A stretch of 26,416 nt of DNA from CAZPNX01 sp964588285. Its GTDB lineage: Bacteria; Edwardsbacteria; AC1; EtOH8. Position 1 is the first letter of the stretch. Each line of letters opens with the position of its first letter. The translations under genes and the position numbers were made by a program. The stretch covers positions 1-26,416 of the forward strand of contig CAZPNX010000029.1 in assembly GCA_964588285.1 (NCBI GenBank). Reading direction: 5' to 3'. Under the pieces are notes generated by a model. That model saw only the letters and a list, made by a program, of their open reading frames with translations, did no database searches and was not told the DNA's origin. Positions 15,892 through 22,975 of this stretch are shown piece by piece.

Positions 15892-18026
15892 AAAAAGGTT
15901 TGTCGGTCGTTCTTCTACTGGCCGCCATCTGCTGCCTGGCCAAAGGCCAGGACAGCTCCAACGTGCGGACGGTTGGGCACTGTGCCTTTGGCCCATGTGA
16001 GGCAGTTGCCTACACCAACATCGGTGGAGCCAATTATGCCGTGCTCGGCTCTGGCTCTGGCTTAACATTGCTGAATGTAGATAATCCAGCCTCTCCAGCC
16101 TTCGTAGGCGGTACAGCAACGCCTGGGATCATTTATTCTGTGGCCATATCCGGGAGTTATGCTTATGTGGCCAGCAATAATGCTGGCCTCCGGGTGATTA
16201 ATATCTCTAACCCGGAAAACCCGTACGAGGTAGGTTATTACGATACACCGGGTTTCGCCCGCGGGGTGGCTGTCTCCGGCAACTATGCCTATGTGGCCGA
16301 TAACGAATACGGTTTACGGATAATAGATATCTCGGATCCCGCAAACCCGAATGAGGTTGGTTATTGTAATACCAGCTCTCCCTACGGCGTAGCCGTCTCC
16401 GGCAACTATGCCTATGTGGCCAATGATTACTCCGGCCTGCGGATAATCAATATCAGCGATCCGACCAATCCCTCCGTAGTGGGCACTTACGATACACCGG
16501 GCTCAGCCCGCGGGGTGGCTGTCTCTGGCAGCTATGCCTATGTGGCCGATTATTACTCCGGCCTGCGCATCATCAACATCAGCGATCCGGCCAATCCCTC
16601 CGAGGCTGGCTTCTATGACACGCCGGGCTCGGCCCGTGGAGTCGTTGTCTCCGGCAACTATGCCTATGTGGCCGATTATTACTCCGGCCTGCGCATCATC
16701 AACATCAGCGATCCGGCCAATCCCTCCGAGGCTGGCTTCTACGACACGCCGGGTTCGGCCCGCAGCGTGGCCTTCTCCGGTAATTACGCCTATGTGGCGG
16801 ATGATGAGAAGGGCCTGCGGATAATAAACGTTTCCGACCCCGCCTCGCCCACCGAATCTGGGTATTATCGAACTATGGTATATGCCTATGGCGTGGCCAT
16901 CTCCGGCAATCACGCCTATGTGGCCGATTATGGCTATGGACTTTGGATATTTAATATCTCCGATCCCACCTCGCCACTTCCGGTAGGATCTTTCGACACC
17001 GATGGCTGGACCTATGCCGTGGCCATATTAGGTAATTATGCCTATCTGGCCGATTACGATTCTGGCCTGCGGATAATTGATATCTCCAATCCAACAAATC
17101 CTGTTCAGGCAGGATATTACGATACACCGGGATTCGCCTGGGACGTGGCCGTCTCCGGCAACTATGCCTATGTGGCCGACGGCGCTTCCGGCCTGCGGAT
17201 AATCAATGTCTCCGATCCGACCAACCCCACCCAGATAGGATATTACGACACTCCGGGATATGCCTATGGCGTGACCATCTCCGGAAACTATGCCTATGTG
17301 GCCGACGGCTCTTCCGGTATGAGGATTATCAATATCTCCAATCCCACCAGTCCCAGCGAGACAGGATATTATGATACTCCCGGCAGTGCCTATGACATAG
17401 CCATCTCTGGGAATAATGCCTATGTGGCCGATGCCTGGGGTGGATTACGCTTCATCAATATCTCCAATCCATTCACTCCCAGCGAAATAGGATTTTACGA
17501 CACGCCGGGCAATGCCTACAGCATAGTTCTATCCGGAATCTATGCCTATGTGGCCGACTATGGCTCAGGACTAAGGATAATCAATATCTCCAACCCTGTC
17601 ACGCCTACCGAAGTAGGATATTACAATACCCCAGGCTATTCCCAAGGAGTGGCCGTCTCCGAAAGTTTGATCTATCTGACTGACAACGACTTCGGCTTGG
17701 GCATCTATCAGGGCTACGGACCGGCGGGCGTGGCTATTGATAATGGACGGCCGGCAGAGTTGAAAGTTGAAAGTTTGAAGTTGGAAGTGAGAGGTGATTG
17801 TATAGTTTATCAGCTTCCTCAGGGCGGAAGGGCCTCGCTCAATATCTACAACCTGCTGGGCCAGGAGGTGCGGACGCTATTCTCTGGCTACCGGACGGCG
17901 GAACAGTACCAAGCCAGATGGGATGGTCGGGACAACGGCGGGCACCGGGTCGGCAGCGGTGTTTATCTGGCGCGGCTGTCTTGCGACGGAGAAACAGCCA
18001 TGGGGAAGTTAGTGATGATACGTTAG
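15888..18026 (+). CDS. Secreted LVIVD-repeat protein with FlgD-like/T9SS-type C-terminal domain
   Basis: 712 residues from ATG 15888, with AAAGGAG 7-14 nt upstream. The N-terminus is a Sec signal peptide (LSVVLLLAAICCLAKG). The body holds about 13 tandem units of roughly 42 residues, each of the form 'YAYVAD..SGLRIINISDP.NP...GYYDTPG.A.GVAVSGN'. These are LVIVD repeats, predicted to form a beta-propeller-like surface. The last 85 residues are a FlgD-like Ig domain (SLNIYNLLGQEVRTL, WDGRDNGG, VGSGVYLARL) as used for type IX secretion or surface anchoring in FCB-group bacteria. The protein is likely secreted or surface-attached. A longer frame upstream (from 15711) overlaps the zinc-ribbon gene and lacks a signal peptide, so it was rejected. 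Confidence 0.9.
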   Translation: MKKGLSVVLLLAAICCLAKGQDSSNVRTVGHCAFGPCEAVAYTNIGGANYAVLGSGSGLTLLNVDNPASPAFVGGTATPGIIYSVAISGSYAYVASNNAGLRVINISNPENPYEVGYYDTPGFARGVAVSGNYAYVADNEYGLRIIDISDPANPNEVGYCNTSSPYGVAVSGNYAYVANDYSGLRIINISDPTNPSVVGTYDTPGSARGVAVSGSYAYVADYYSGLRIINISDPANPSEAGFYDTPGSARGVVVSGNYAYVADYYSGLRIINISDPANPSEAGFYDTPGSARSVAFSGNYAYVADDEKGLRIINVSDPASPTESGYYRTMVYAYGVAISGNHAYVADYGYGLWIFNISDPTSPLPVGSFDTDGWTYAVAILGNYAYLADYDSGLRIIDISNPTNPVQAGYYDTPGFAWDVAVSGNYAYVADGASGLRIINVSDPTNPTQIGYYDTPGYAYGVTISGNYAYVADGSSGMRIINISNPTSPSETGYYDTPGSAYDIAISGNNAYVADAWGGLRFINISNPFTPSEIGFYDTPGNAYSIVLSGIYAYVADYGSGLRIINISNPVTPTEVGYYNTPGYSQGVAVSESLIYLTDNDFGLGIYQGYGPAGVAIDNGRPAELKVESLKLEVRGDCIVYQLPQGGRASLNIYNLLGQEVRTLFSGYRTAEQYQARWDGRDNGGHRVGSGVYLARLSCDGETAMGKLVMIR
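16533..16784 (+). repeat. Near-identical tandem 126-bp duplication within the LVIVD gene
   Basis: Two adjacent 126-bp units (16533-16658 and 16659-16784) differ at only two positions over their first 107 or so bases, while other units in the gene are clearly diverged. The duplication keeps the 42-codon frame. Confidence 0.9.
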
Positions 18027-18161
18027 GTTTACATTATCTCTAATCGATTTTTAGCTCCGATATTCTGCACTGAATTTAAAACCTTTTGATCTTCCATCCG
18101 AGGATATTACCCCAAGATACAAACCCAACCAAACAAAACTTTAAACCGAAAGGAGACTCAC

Positions 18162-18680
18162 ATGAAGAAAACCAATCTCCTGGTATTGGTCCTGGCGGCA
18201 ACAGTGGCTCTGGCCTCGGCCCAGGGTTTTGAAAAAGGCAAGATCCTGGTCGGTCCCACCGTCGGCTATGGCTGGGGCTTGGGCTTCGGAGCCAACATCG
18301 AATACGGCCTGGCCGAGAAGATAGGCCTCGGAGCCGACATAGCCTATTCCAGTTTCACCGAGAAGTACACCGCTTATTATTCCTACGAGTGGAAGTACAC
18401 TCTGATCGGAGCCCTGGCCGCCGGAGCCTATCATCTCATGCCGGGCAAGAGCTTCGACCCCTACCTCAAAGCCGGCCTGGGCTACTTCAAATGGGATGCC
18501 AAATATAAGGACCAATTCGGCAGCACCACCGTCTCCAGCCTCTATCCGGCCGCTTATACCTCGGGCATAGGATATGCCGGCCAGGTCGGCGCGCGTTATT
18601 TCTTCTCGCCCAGCTTTGCCGGCAGGGCGGCTGTGGGATGGCCTTTCTATTTCTCGGCCGGTCTGGATTTCAGCTTCTGA
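18162..18680 (+). CDS. Small outer-membrane beta-barrel protein
   Basis: 172 residues with a strong AAAGGAG Shine-Dalgarno. A signal peptide (LLVLVLAATVALASA, cleavage before QGF) is followed by alternating amphipathic strands: GPTVGYGWGLGFGANIEYGL, AYHLMPGKSFDPYLKAGLGYF, AGQVGARYFF. The C-terminus FSAGLDFSF ends in Phe, the BAM recognition signal. It resembles OmpW/OprF-like barrel-only proteins of FCB-type bacteria. Ligand unknown. No obvious operon partner: 134 bp separate it from the LVIVD gene, and a terminator follows. Confidence 0.8.
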   Translation: MKKTNLLVLVLAATVALASAQGFEKGKILVGPTVGYGWGLGFGANIEYGLAEKIGLGADIAYSSFTEKYTAYYSYEWKYTLIGALAAGAYHLMPGKSFDPYLKAGLGYFKWDAKYKDQFGSTTVSSLYPAAYTSGIGYAGQVGARYFFSPSFAGRAAVGWPFYFSAGLDFSF

Positions 18681-18715
18681 TCCCACCAGACCAAGAGCCA
18701 GAGCAAAAAATAGGC

Positions 18716-18743
18716 AAAAGGCGGCCTTCACTGGCCGCCTTTT
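18716..18743 (+). terminator. Intrinsic terminator
   Basis: Perfect 11-bp stem (arms 18716-18726 and 18733-18743, GC-rich core GGCGGCC) with 6-nt loop and a short T-run (TTTT), after the beta-barrel gene. It lies just upstream of the xthA promoter. Confidence 0.85.
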
Positions 18744-18746
18744 ACT

Positions 18747-18775
18747 TTGACTTTTGGCTCTATTTATGATATCTT
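18747..18775 (+). promoter_or_regulatory. xthA promoter, predicted leaderless transcript
   Basis: TTGACT (18747-18752), 17-nt spacer, TATCTT (18770-18775), with an extended -10 TG at 18767-18768. The expected transcript start, about 7 nt after the -10 box, falls on the A of the xthA ATG (18782). There is no Shine-Dalgarno in this interval. Confidence 0.6.
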
Positions 18776-18781
18776 AAATCC

Positions 18782-19552
18782 ATGAGCACCACCATAATAT
18801 CCTGGAACGTAAACGGCCTGAGGGCTCTCCTCAAAAAGGGCTTTGCCGAATGGCTGAGGCAGGCCTCGCCCGACATCCTCTGCCTTCAGGAGACCAAGGC
18901 CCGGCCGGAGCAGATCTCTTCCGAATTGAAGCAGATCGGAGATTACAGCTGTTATTTCGATTCCGCCAGAAAGCCGGGCTACAGCGGCGTCGCCCTGATG
19001 ACGAAGAAGGAACCCGCCTCGGTCAAGGCCACCTTCGGCGACAGGCGATTTGAAGGCGAAGGACGTATCCTACAGGCGGATTACGGCCTCTTCCTTCTTT
19101 TCAACATCTACTTCCCCAATGGCAAGGCCTCGGCCGAAAGGCTGCGGTATAAGATGGCCTTCTACGAATCATTTCTCAACCGTATGAAGGCGCTGCTCAA
19201 ACAAAGGAAGAGGATCGTCGTCTGCGGCGATGTCAACACCGCCCATCAGGAGATAGACCTGGCCCGGCCCAAGGAGAACTCCAAGGTCTCCGGCTTTCTG
19301 CCCATGGAACGGGAATGGATTGACCGGCTCCTAGCATCGGGCTTTGTCGATACCTTCAGGATGTTCGATCAGAGTCCTGGCCGCTATACCTGGTGGGATT
19401 TGAAATCTGGCGCCCGGAAGCGAAATGTGGGTTGGAGGATAGATTACTTCTATGTCAGCCGGGACTTGGAACCAAACGTCAAAAGGGCCTGGATATCCCC
19501 CGAGGTCATGGGCTCGGACCATTGCCCCATCGGCCTGACATTACAGGTATAG
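18782..19552 (+). CDS. xth: Exodeoxyribonuclease III (AP endonuclease)
   Basis: 256 residues, the normal length for XthA/ExoA. All exonuclease-endonuclease-phosphatase motifs are present: SWNVNGLRA, LCLQETKA (Glu37, metal ligand), KPGYSGVALMTK, CGDVNTAHQEIDLA (catalytic Asp and Asn), GFVDTFR, YTWWDLKSGARKRNVGWRIDY, and SDHCPIG with His247 near the C-terminus. It cleaves DNA 5' to abasic sites and digests 3' ends during base-excision repair. Monocistronic: its own promoter lies just upstream and a terminator-like hairpin follows. ATG 18782 has no ribosome-binding site, consistent with a leaderless transcript. Confidence 0.95.
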   Translation: MSTTIISWNVNGLRALLKKGFAEWLRQASPDILCLQETKARPEQISSELKQIGDYSCYFDSARKPGYSGVALMTKKEPASVKATFGDRRFEGEGRILQADYGLFLLFNIYFPNGKASAERLRYKMAFYESFLNRMKALLKQRKRIVVCGDVNTAHQEIDLARPKENSKVSGFLPMEREWIDRLLASGFVDTFRMFDQSPGRYTWWDLKSGARKRNVGWRIDYFYVSRDLEPNVKRAWISPEVMGSDHCPIGLTLQV

Positions 19553-19585
19553 ACAGGCCTTATAATATCGGCTATCCGCCCGGCG

Positions 19586-19606
19586 GCGGCCTGAAGGCTG
19601 CTTTTT
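19586..19606 (+). terminator. Intrinsic terminator after xth
   Basis: 6-bp stem with one G-T pair (GCGGCC 19586-19591, GGCTGC 19596-19601), TGAA tetraloop and five T (19602-19606). Located 34 bp after the xth stop. Confidence 0.65.
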
Positions 19607-19609
19607 CCG

Positions 19610-19638
19610 TTTACTATCAGCAGAGAATATAGTATCAT
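19610..19638 (+). promoter_or_regulatory. Sigma-70-like promoter before the PAS-GAF gene
   Basis: TTTACT (19610-19615), 17-nt spacer, TATCAT (19633-19638). The leader includes GCGGAG 7-12 nt before ATG 19670. Confidence 0.5.
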
Positions 19639-19669
19639 TGAATACTAAAAGACCCCGCGGAGAAAACCG

Positions 19670-20466
19670 ATGGACGACAGGAAAACCAAGGAACAACTGG
19701 CCAAGGAGATCAATGCCCTAAGGATCCGATTGGCCGAATCCGAGGTGACGGAGTCGGAGTACCGCCAACTGCGCCTTAAGCTCTCGGCCCTGGAGCAGGT
19801 GGTTGACAACCTGCCTTTGGGGGTGACCATTACCAACCTCAAGGGCCGCATCCTCTATACCAACCCGGCCGAGGCTCAGATGCACGGCTACACGGTCGAA
19901 GAGCTGGTGGACAAGGATGTCGGCGTCTTTGTTCCCGGCGGCGGCTGGAGCCCCATGTCCCCCGAGCAGGTGCGTTCTTTCAAACGCCTCACCCGCGACG
20001 GCCTCAACGTCCGTCGCGACGGCTCCATCTTCCATGTCCGCTTGACCTCCGATGTCATCCGCGACCAAAAGGGCCAGGCCCTGGGAATAGTCACCACCAG
20101 CGAGGAGATCACCCGCGAAAAACAGGAGAGAGCCTATCAGGAGGCCCTCTACAAGATCTCCAACCGCTGCAGCCAGGCCGCCGATTTCCGCCGGCTGTGC
20201 GGCGACATCCACAACATCGTCGGCGGCCTGATCTTCGCCCGCAACTTCTTCGTGGCCCTTCACCGGCCTCAGGAGAACATCCTGGACTACGTCTATTATG
20301 TCGACGAATTCAGCGCCCCGCCCTCCCCGGCTCCGCCGGGCAAGGGCCTGGTGTCGGAGGTCCTTAAAAGCGGCGAGTACCTGTTCGCCTCACAGGAGAC
20401 GCTAGAGCAGCTCATCCAGGACGAGGGGGTGGATGCGGTGGATACGCCCTTTGTGGGTTGGCTGGG
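19670..20466 (+). CDS. PAS-GAF sensor protein, truncated by assembly gap
   Basis: About 265 residues are visible before the N run. An N-terminal helix with likely coiled-coil character (residues 1-45) leads into a PAS domain (about 46-160: VVDNLPLGVTITNLKGRILY, AEAQMHGYTVEELV, then a PAC-like IVTTSEEITREK). A GAF domain begins near 170 (YKISNRCSQAADFRRLCGDI, FVALHRPQENILDYVYYVDE) and is cut after PFVGWLG. Proteins with this start are usually sensor histidine kinases or diguanylate cyclases; the output domain is in the gap and cannot be named. The GCGGAG before ATG supports the start. Confidence 0.85.
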
Positions 20467-20566
20467 NNNNNNNNNNNNNNNNNNNNNNNNNNNNNNNNNN
20501 NNNNNNNNNNNNNNNNNNNNNNNNNNNNNNNNNNNNNNNNNNNNNNNNNNNNNNNNNNNNNNNNNN
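20467..20566. other. Scaffold gap (100 N)
   Basis: Exactly 100 N, a conventional placeholder for a gap of unknown size. The missing piece must include the rest of the PAS-GAF protein and about 130 codons of serS, so the true gap is larger than 100 bp. Confidence 0.98.
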
Positions 20567-20567
20567 T

Positions 20568-21443
20568 TTCGCCTTTGCCCCCCAGCCGCACTGGGAGTTG
20601 GGCGAAAAGTTGGAGATAATTGATTTCGAGCGCGGGGTCAAGGTTTCGGGCACCCGGTTCTATATGCTGCGCGGGGCCGGGGCTGCCCTGCAAAGGGCCC
20701 TTGTTTCTTGGATGCTGGATGTTCACGTCCGGGAGCACGGATATAGCGAGATCTACCCGCCTTACATTGTGAACGGCAAGTGTCTGGTGGGCACCGGCCA
20801 GCTGCCCAAGTTCTCCGACAACCTCTATCACGACGTCGAGGAGGACCTCTGGCTGATCCCCACCGCCGAGGTGCCGGTGACCAACATGTACCGCGACGAA
20901 GTGCTGGAGGCCGGTGTCCTGCCCCTAAGGCACGTGGCCTACACCCCATGCTTCCGCCGGGAGAAGATGTCGGCCGGCAAGGACACGCGCGGCATCAAGC
21001 GAGGCCACCAGTTCGACAAGGTGGAGCTGGTCAAGTTCTGCCTGCCGGAAAGGTCGAACGAGGAACTGGAAAGGCTGGTGGAGGACGCCTGCGACATACC
21101 CAAAAAGCTCGGACTGCGCTACCGAGTGGTCAGGCTGTGCACTGGAGACCTGACCTTTGCCTCCCTAAAAACCTATGATATCGAAGTCTGGTCGCCGGGC
21201 TGCCGGGAGTGGCTGGAGGTCTCCTCCTGCTCCAATTTCGGCGATTTCCAGGCCCGCCGGGCCAATATAAAGTTCCGCCGCGACCCCAAAGCCCGGCCCG
21301 AGTACCTGCACACCTTGAACGGCTCAGGCCTGGCCCTGCCCCGGACCCTGATAGCGGTGCTGGAGAATTACCAGAACGCCGACGGAACGGTGGAGGTGCC
21401 AGAGGTGCTGAGGCCGTACCTGGGCATGGAGGTAATCCGGTAA
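20568..21443 (+). CDS. serS: Seryl-tRNA synthetase, C-terminal part
   Basis: 291 residues remain, corresponding to about residues 135-425 of normal SerRS. The class II aminoacyl-tRNA synthetase motifs are intact: motif 1 around HVREHGYSEIYPPYIVN, the serine and ATP site TAEVPVTN, motif 2 FRREKMSAGKDTRGIKRGHQF, and motif 3 LNGSGLALPRTLIAVLENYQ. The N-terminal coiled-coil arm that binds tRNA-Ser is missing because of the gap. The gene charges tRNA-Ser and selenocysteine tRNA. It ends 10 bp before the first attC-like site of the cassette array. No promoter can be seen. Confidence 0.95.
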   Translation, partial: FAFAPQPHWELGEKLEIIDFERGVKVSGTRFYMLRGAGAALQRALVSWMLDVHVREHGYSEIYPPYIVNGKCLVGTGQLPKFSDNLYHDVEEDLWLIPTAEVPVTNMYRDEVLEAGVLPLRHVAYTPCFRREKMSAGKDTRGIKRGHQFDKVELVKFCLPERSNEELERLVEDACDIPKKLGLRYRVVRLCTGDLTFASLKTYDIEVWSPGCREWLEVSSCSNFGDFQARRANIKFRRDPKARPEYLHTLNGSGLALPRTLIAVLENYQNADGTVEVPEVLRPYLGMEVIR

Positions 21444-21452
21444 TGGCTGACC

Positions 21453-21558
21453 TCTAATGGTTAGGTGCGCAAAGCCGACCACTGGTTCGGGGATATACGC
21501 ACCTTTTAAAACAGCTAAAACCCAAAATACACGCACTTCGCCAACCCAGTAGTTATGC
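21453..21558 (+). other. attC-like site 0 (degenerate, next to serS)
   Basis: Right core GTTATGC at 21552-21558. Inner arms GGTTAGGTGCG (21459-21469) and CGCACTTCGCCAACCC (21532-21547) pair with a 3- to 4-nt bulge. The left core is CTCTAAT instead of the expected RYYYAAC, so it may be decayed or a secondary insertion point. A further inverted pair GGTGCG/CGCACC lies inside (21464-21512). Confidence 0.5.
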
Positions 21559-21621
21559 GTAATGTTGCCCTTCACCTGTTTGCACTTGACACTAATAACC
21601 ACCCATTTTAGGAACCTTTTT

Positions 21622-22455
21622 ATGAACTACCCAATATACTTTAAAACGCCTGATAATATTACAACTAATATCGTATTAGGCACAACAAAAGAATCTCTCT
21701 ATTTAGATTTTAAAAGAGAATTGTCTTTTGACAAAGATTCGGCATACGAACTTGCTTTAGACATTTGTTCTTTTGCCAACTCTGAGGGCGGGTCAATCAT
21801 TATAGGTATTGAAGAAGACATAGATCCTAATGATAAATGTAATGTTGCTAAATCTTTTTTAAATGTGAACAATGTTGAAGATATTGAGCGATTTATTAAT
21901 GACCAAGTTTCTGAATATATTTACCCCGCTGAACTGAAATATGAATGTAAACCACTTAAAATAAATGACAATTCATTACTTTCTATTAACGTTTATCCTT
22001 TGGAAAAAGGTATTGCCGCTGTTAGTAAAAAATCAGAACCTCAAAATATAAAATTCCCATATCGAACAGATTATGGAAAGAAATATATGAAACCATATCA
22101 AGTTGACGAGAGAAATATGAGCAATAGCCGTTCACTATTTTTAAGAATGAAACGCCTTAATGATAAATGTAAGGGTGTTGTTCTTCATTCACCAGTATAT
22201 TTAATTTCCAACGAGCAAAGAACTTTAATTAAAAACACCGACGTTACTATTACCAAAATAAACGAATCGGAATTTAATCTATTTTTTAGTGGCAATCCCG
22301 GTATTAGTGGTATTGGTATAAATGTTTTTGTGCCATTCAGTTTACTATTTGATATCTGGGAAATGGATTATAACAAAATGGGTGTGATTTTACGTGCAAA
22401 CATTTTACTTGATACGGATACAGGGAATTCATATATTGAACCATTGAATATTTAG
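21622..22455 (+). CDS. AlbA-type (Schlafen-like, AlbA_2) domain protein, cassette gene
   Basis: 277 residues from ATG 21622, which has AGGA 8 nt upstream; the longer TTG reading starts near the attC site. Residues 24-66 are a clear AlbA_2 signature: ESLYLDFKREL, then ALDICSFANSEGGSIIIGIEE. This domain binds nucleic acid or nucleotides in Schlafen-like and transcription-regulator proteins and is often found in phage-defence proteins. Residues 150-277 match no domain that I recognise. There is no signal peptide or membrane segment. The gene fills the first cassette, is AT-rich, and has no promoter that scores well beyond a TTGACA at 21586-21591 with a poor -10. Its role is not known; defence is inference. 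Confidence 0.75.
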   Translation: MNYPIYFKTPDNITTNIVLGTTKESLYLDFKRELSFDKDSAYELALDICSFANSEGGSIIIGIEEDIDPNDKCNVAKSFLNVNNVEDIERFINDQVSEYIYPAELKYECKPLKINDNSLLSINVYPLEKGIAAVSKKSEPQNIKFPYRTDYGKKYMKPYQVDERNMSNSRSLFLRMKRLNDKCKGVVLHSPVYLISNEQRTLIKNTDVTITKINESEFNLFFSGNPGISGIGINVFVPFSLLFDIWEMDYNKMGVILRANILLDTDTGNSYIEPLNI

Positions 22456-22466
22456 GGCAACACAAC

Positions 22467-22596
22467 GCATAACAAACGGGTTTGCGTCTCGGGCAGAGAC
22501 AGGCACGAAAGCCCAAGCCCTCGACCATATGGCCTTCTTGAATTGCAAGCGCAATGCCATTTAATGGCCACGTTCGCAAACCCGCAAACGTTATCC
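22467..22596 (+). other. attC site 1
   Basis: 130 bp. Left core GCATAAC (22467-22473), right core GTTATCC (22590-22596). The inner arms CGGGTTTGCG (22477-22486) and CGCAAACCCG (22575-22584) are a perfect 10-bp inverted repeat, with 3- and 5-nt spacers to the cores. Length is like Vibrio VCR sites. It begins 12 bp after the AlbA gene. Confidence 0.85.
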
Positions 22597-22898
22597 AAGA
22601 TGCCGCTCAGCCGGACCTGGGAACCGGCCTCGCTTTCCGCGCCGCCCGCCGCTATGCGCGGCGTTCCGGCGGCTGCGGAACATCTTGGATAACGCCCCGC
22701 TTCGTTTGGGCTGCGGTATTCACCCAGCCCCGGCGTGAGCGTCACCTCGTATAATATATCCCTTTGCGCCGCTTCGGTGCTTCGCACCTTGCGATCGCTC
22801 GCACCTTCAGCCGCCCAAACCCTCGCTCGCGCTCCCGCGCCATTGCGCCCCAGGCGCATGTCGCTCCGCGCTCCCTTCGGGCTTCGCAAAGCAGGGCG
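22591..22898 (+). repeat. Non-coding integron cassette, copy A
   Basis: 308-bp cassette with no credible gene on either strand. Its first 103 bases (counted from the shared core G at 22590) form a long imperfect palindrome: GTTATCCAAGATG (22590-22602) is the exact complement of CATCTTGGATAAC (22681-22693), with further pairing of CCGCTCAGCCGG against CCGGCGGCTGCGG. The remainder is the following attC site. GC-rich, unlike the neighbouring cassettes. The same sequence recurs at 26324-26416 with 6 differences in 93 bases. Confidence 0.85.
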
Positions 22899-22904
22899 TT
22901 ATGT
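22687..22904 (+). other. attC site 2 (unusually long)
   Basis: Left core GGATAAC (22687-22693), right core GTTATGT (22898-22904); outer pairing ATAACGCCC/GGGCGTTAT is perfect over 9 bp. GTTTGGGC near 22704 also pairs with GCCCAAAC near 22814. At about 218 bp it is longer than typical attC sites (about 55-141 bp) and may be composite. Confidence 0.6.
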
Positions 22905-22930
22905 GCCATAGCCAGCCCAAATTAACGGGG

Positions 22931-22952
22931 TGCCCGGCGTCCGTGCCGGGCA
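22931..22952 (+). other. Hairpin in the leader of the DUF262 cassette
   Basis: Perfect 8-bp stem TGCCCGGC (22931-22938) / GCCGGGCA (22945-22952), 6-nt loop, 23 nt before the start codon. No T-run. It could block readthrough or stabilise the 5' end of the cassette mRNA. Confidence 0.6.
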
Positions 22953-22975
22953 AATAAAGTACAGAGGATTTTATT

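Noticed and set aside
16503..16913. 136-aa - strand reading frame inside the LVIVD gene
   Set aside because: Antisense shadow of the tandem repeat, with repeated composition and no start signal.
16150..17720. CRISPR-like regular repeats
   Set aside because: The periodic units are 42-codon LVIVD coding repeats with conserved frame and no spacers.
20433..21443. Single reading frame running through the N gap into serS
   Set aside because: The frame before the gap is not the PAS-GAF frame, and the continuity comes only from the N run. The serS fragment starts after the gap.
22590..22693. Reading the palindrome itself as an attC site
   Set aside because: The cores are inside out (GTT...AAC instead of AAC...GTT) on both strands, so it cannot be a standard attC.
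22452..22889. 145-aa - strand reading frame in the GC-rich cassette
   Set aside because: It spans two attC sites and the palindromic body, with biased Arg/Gly/Ala composition typical of a shadow frame.
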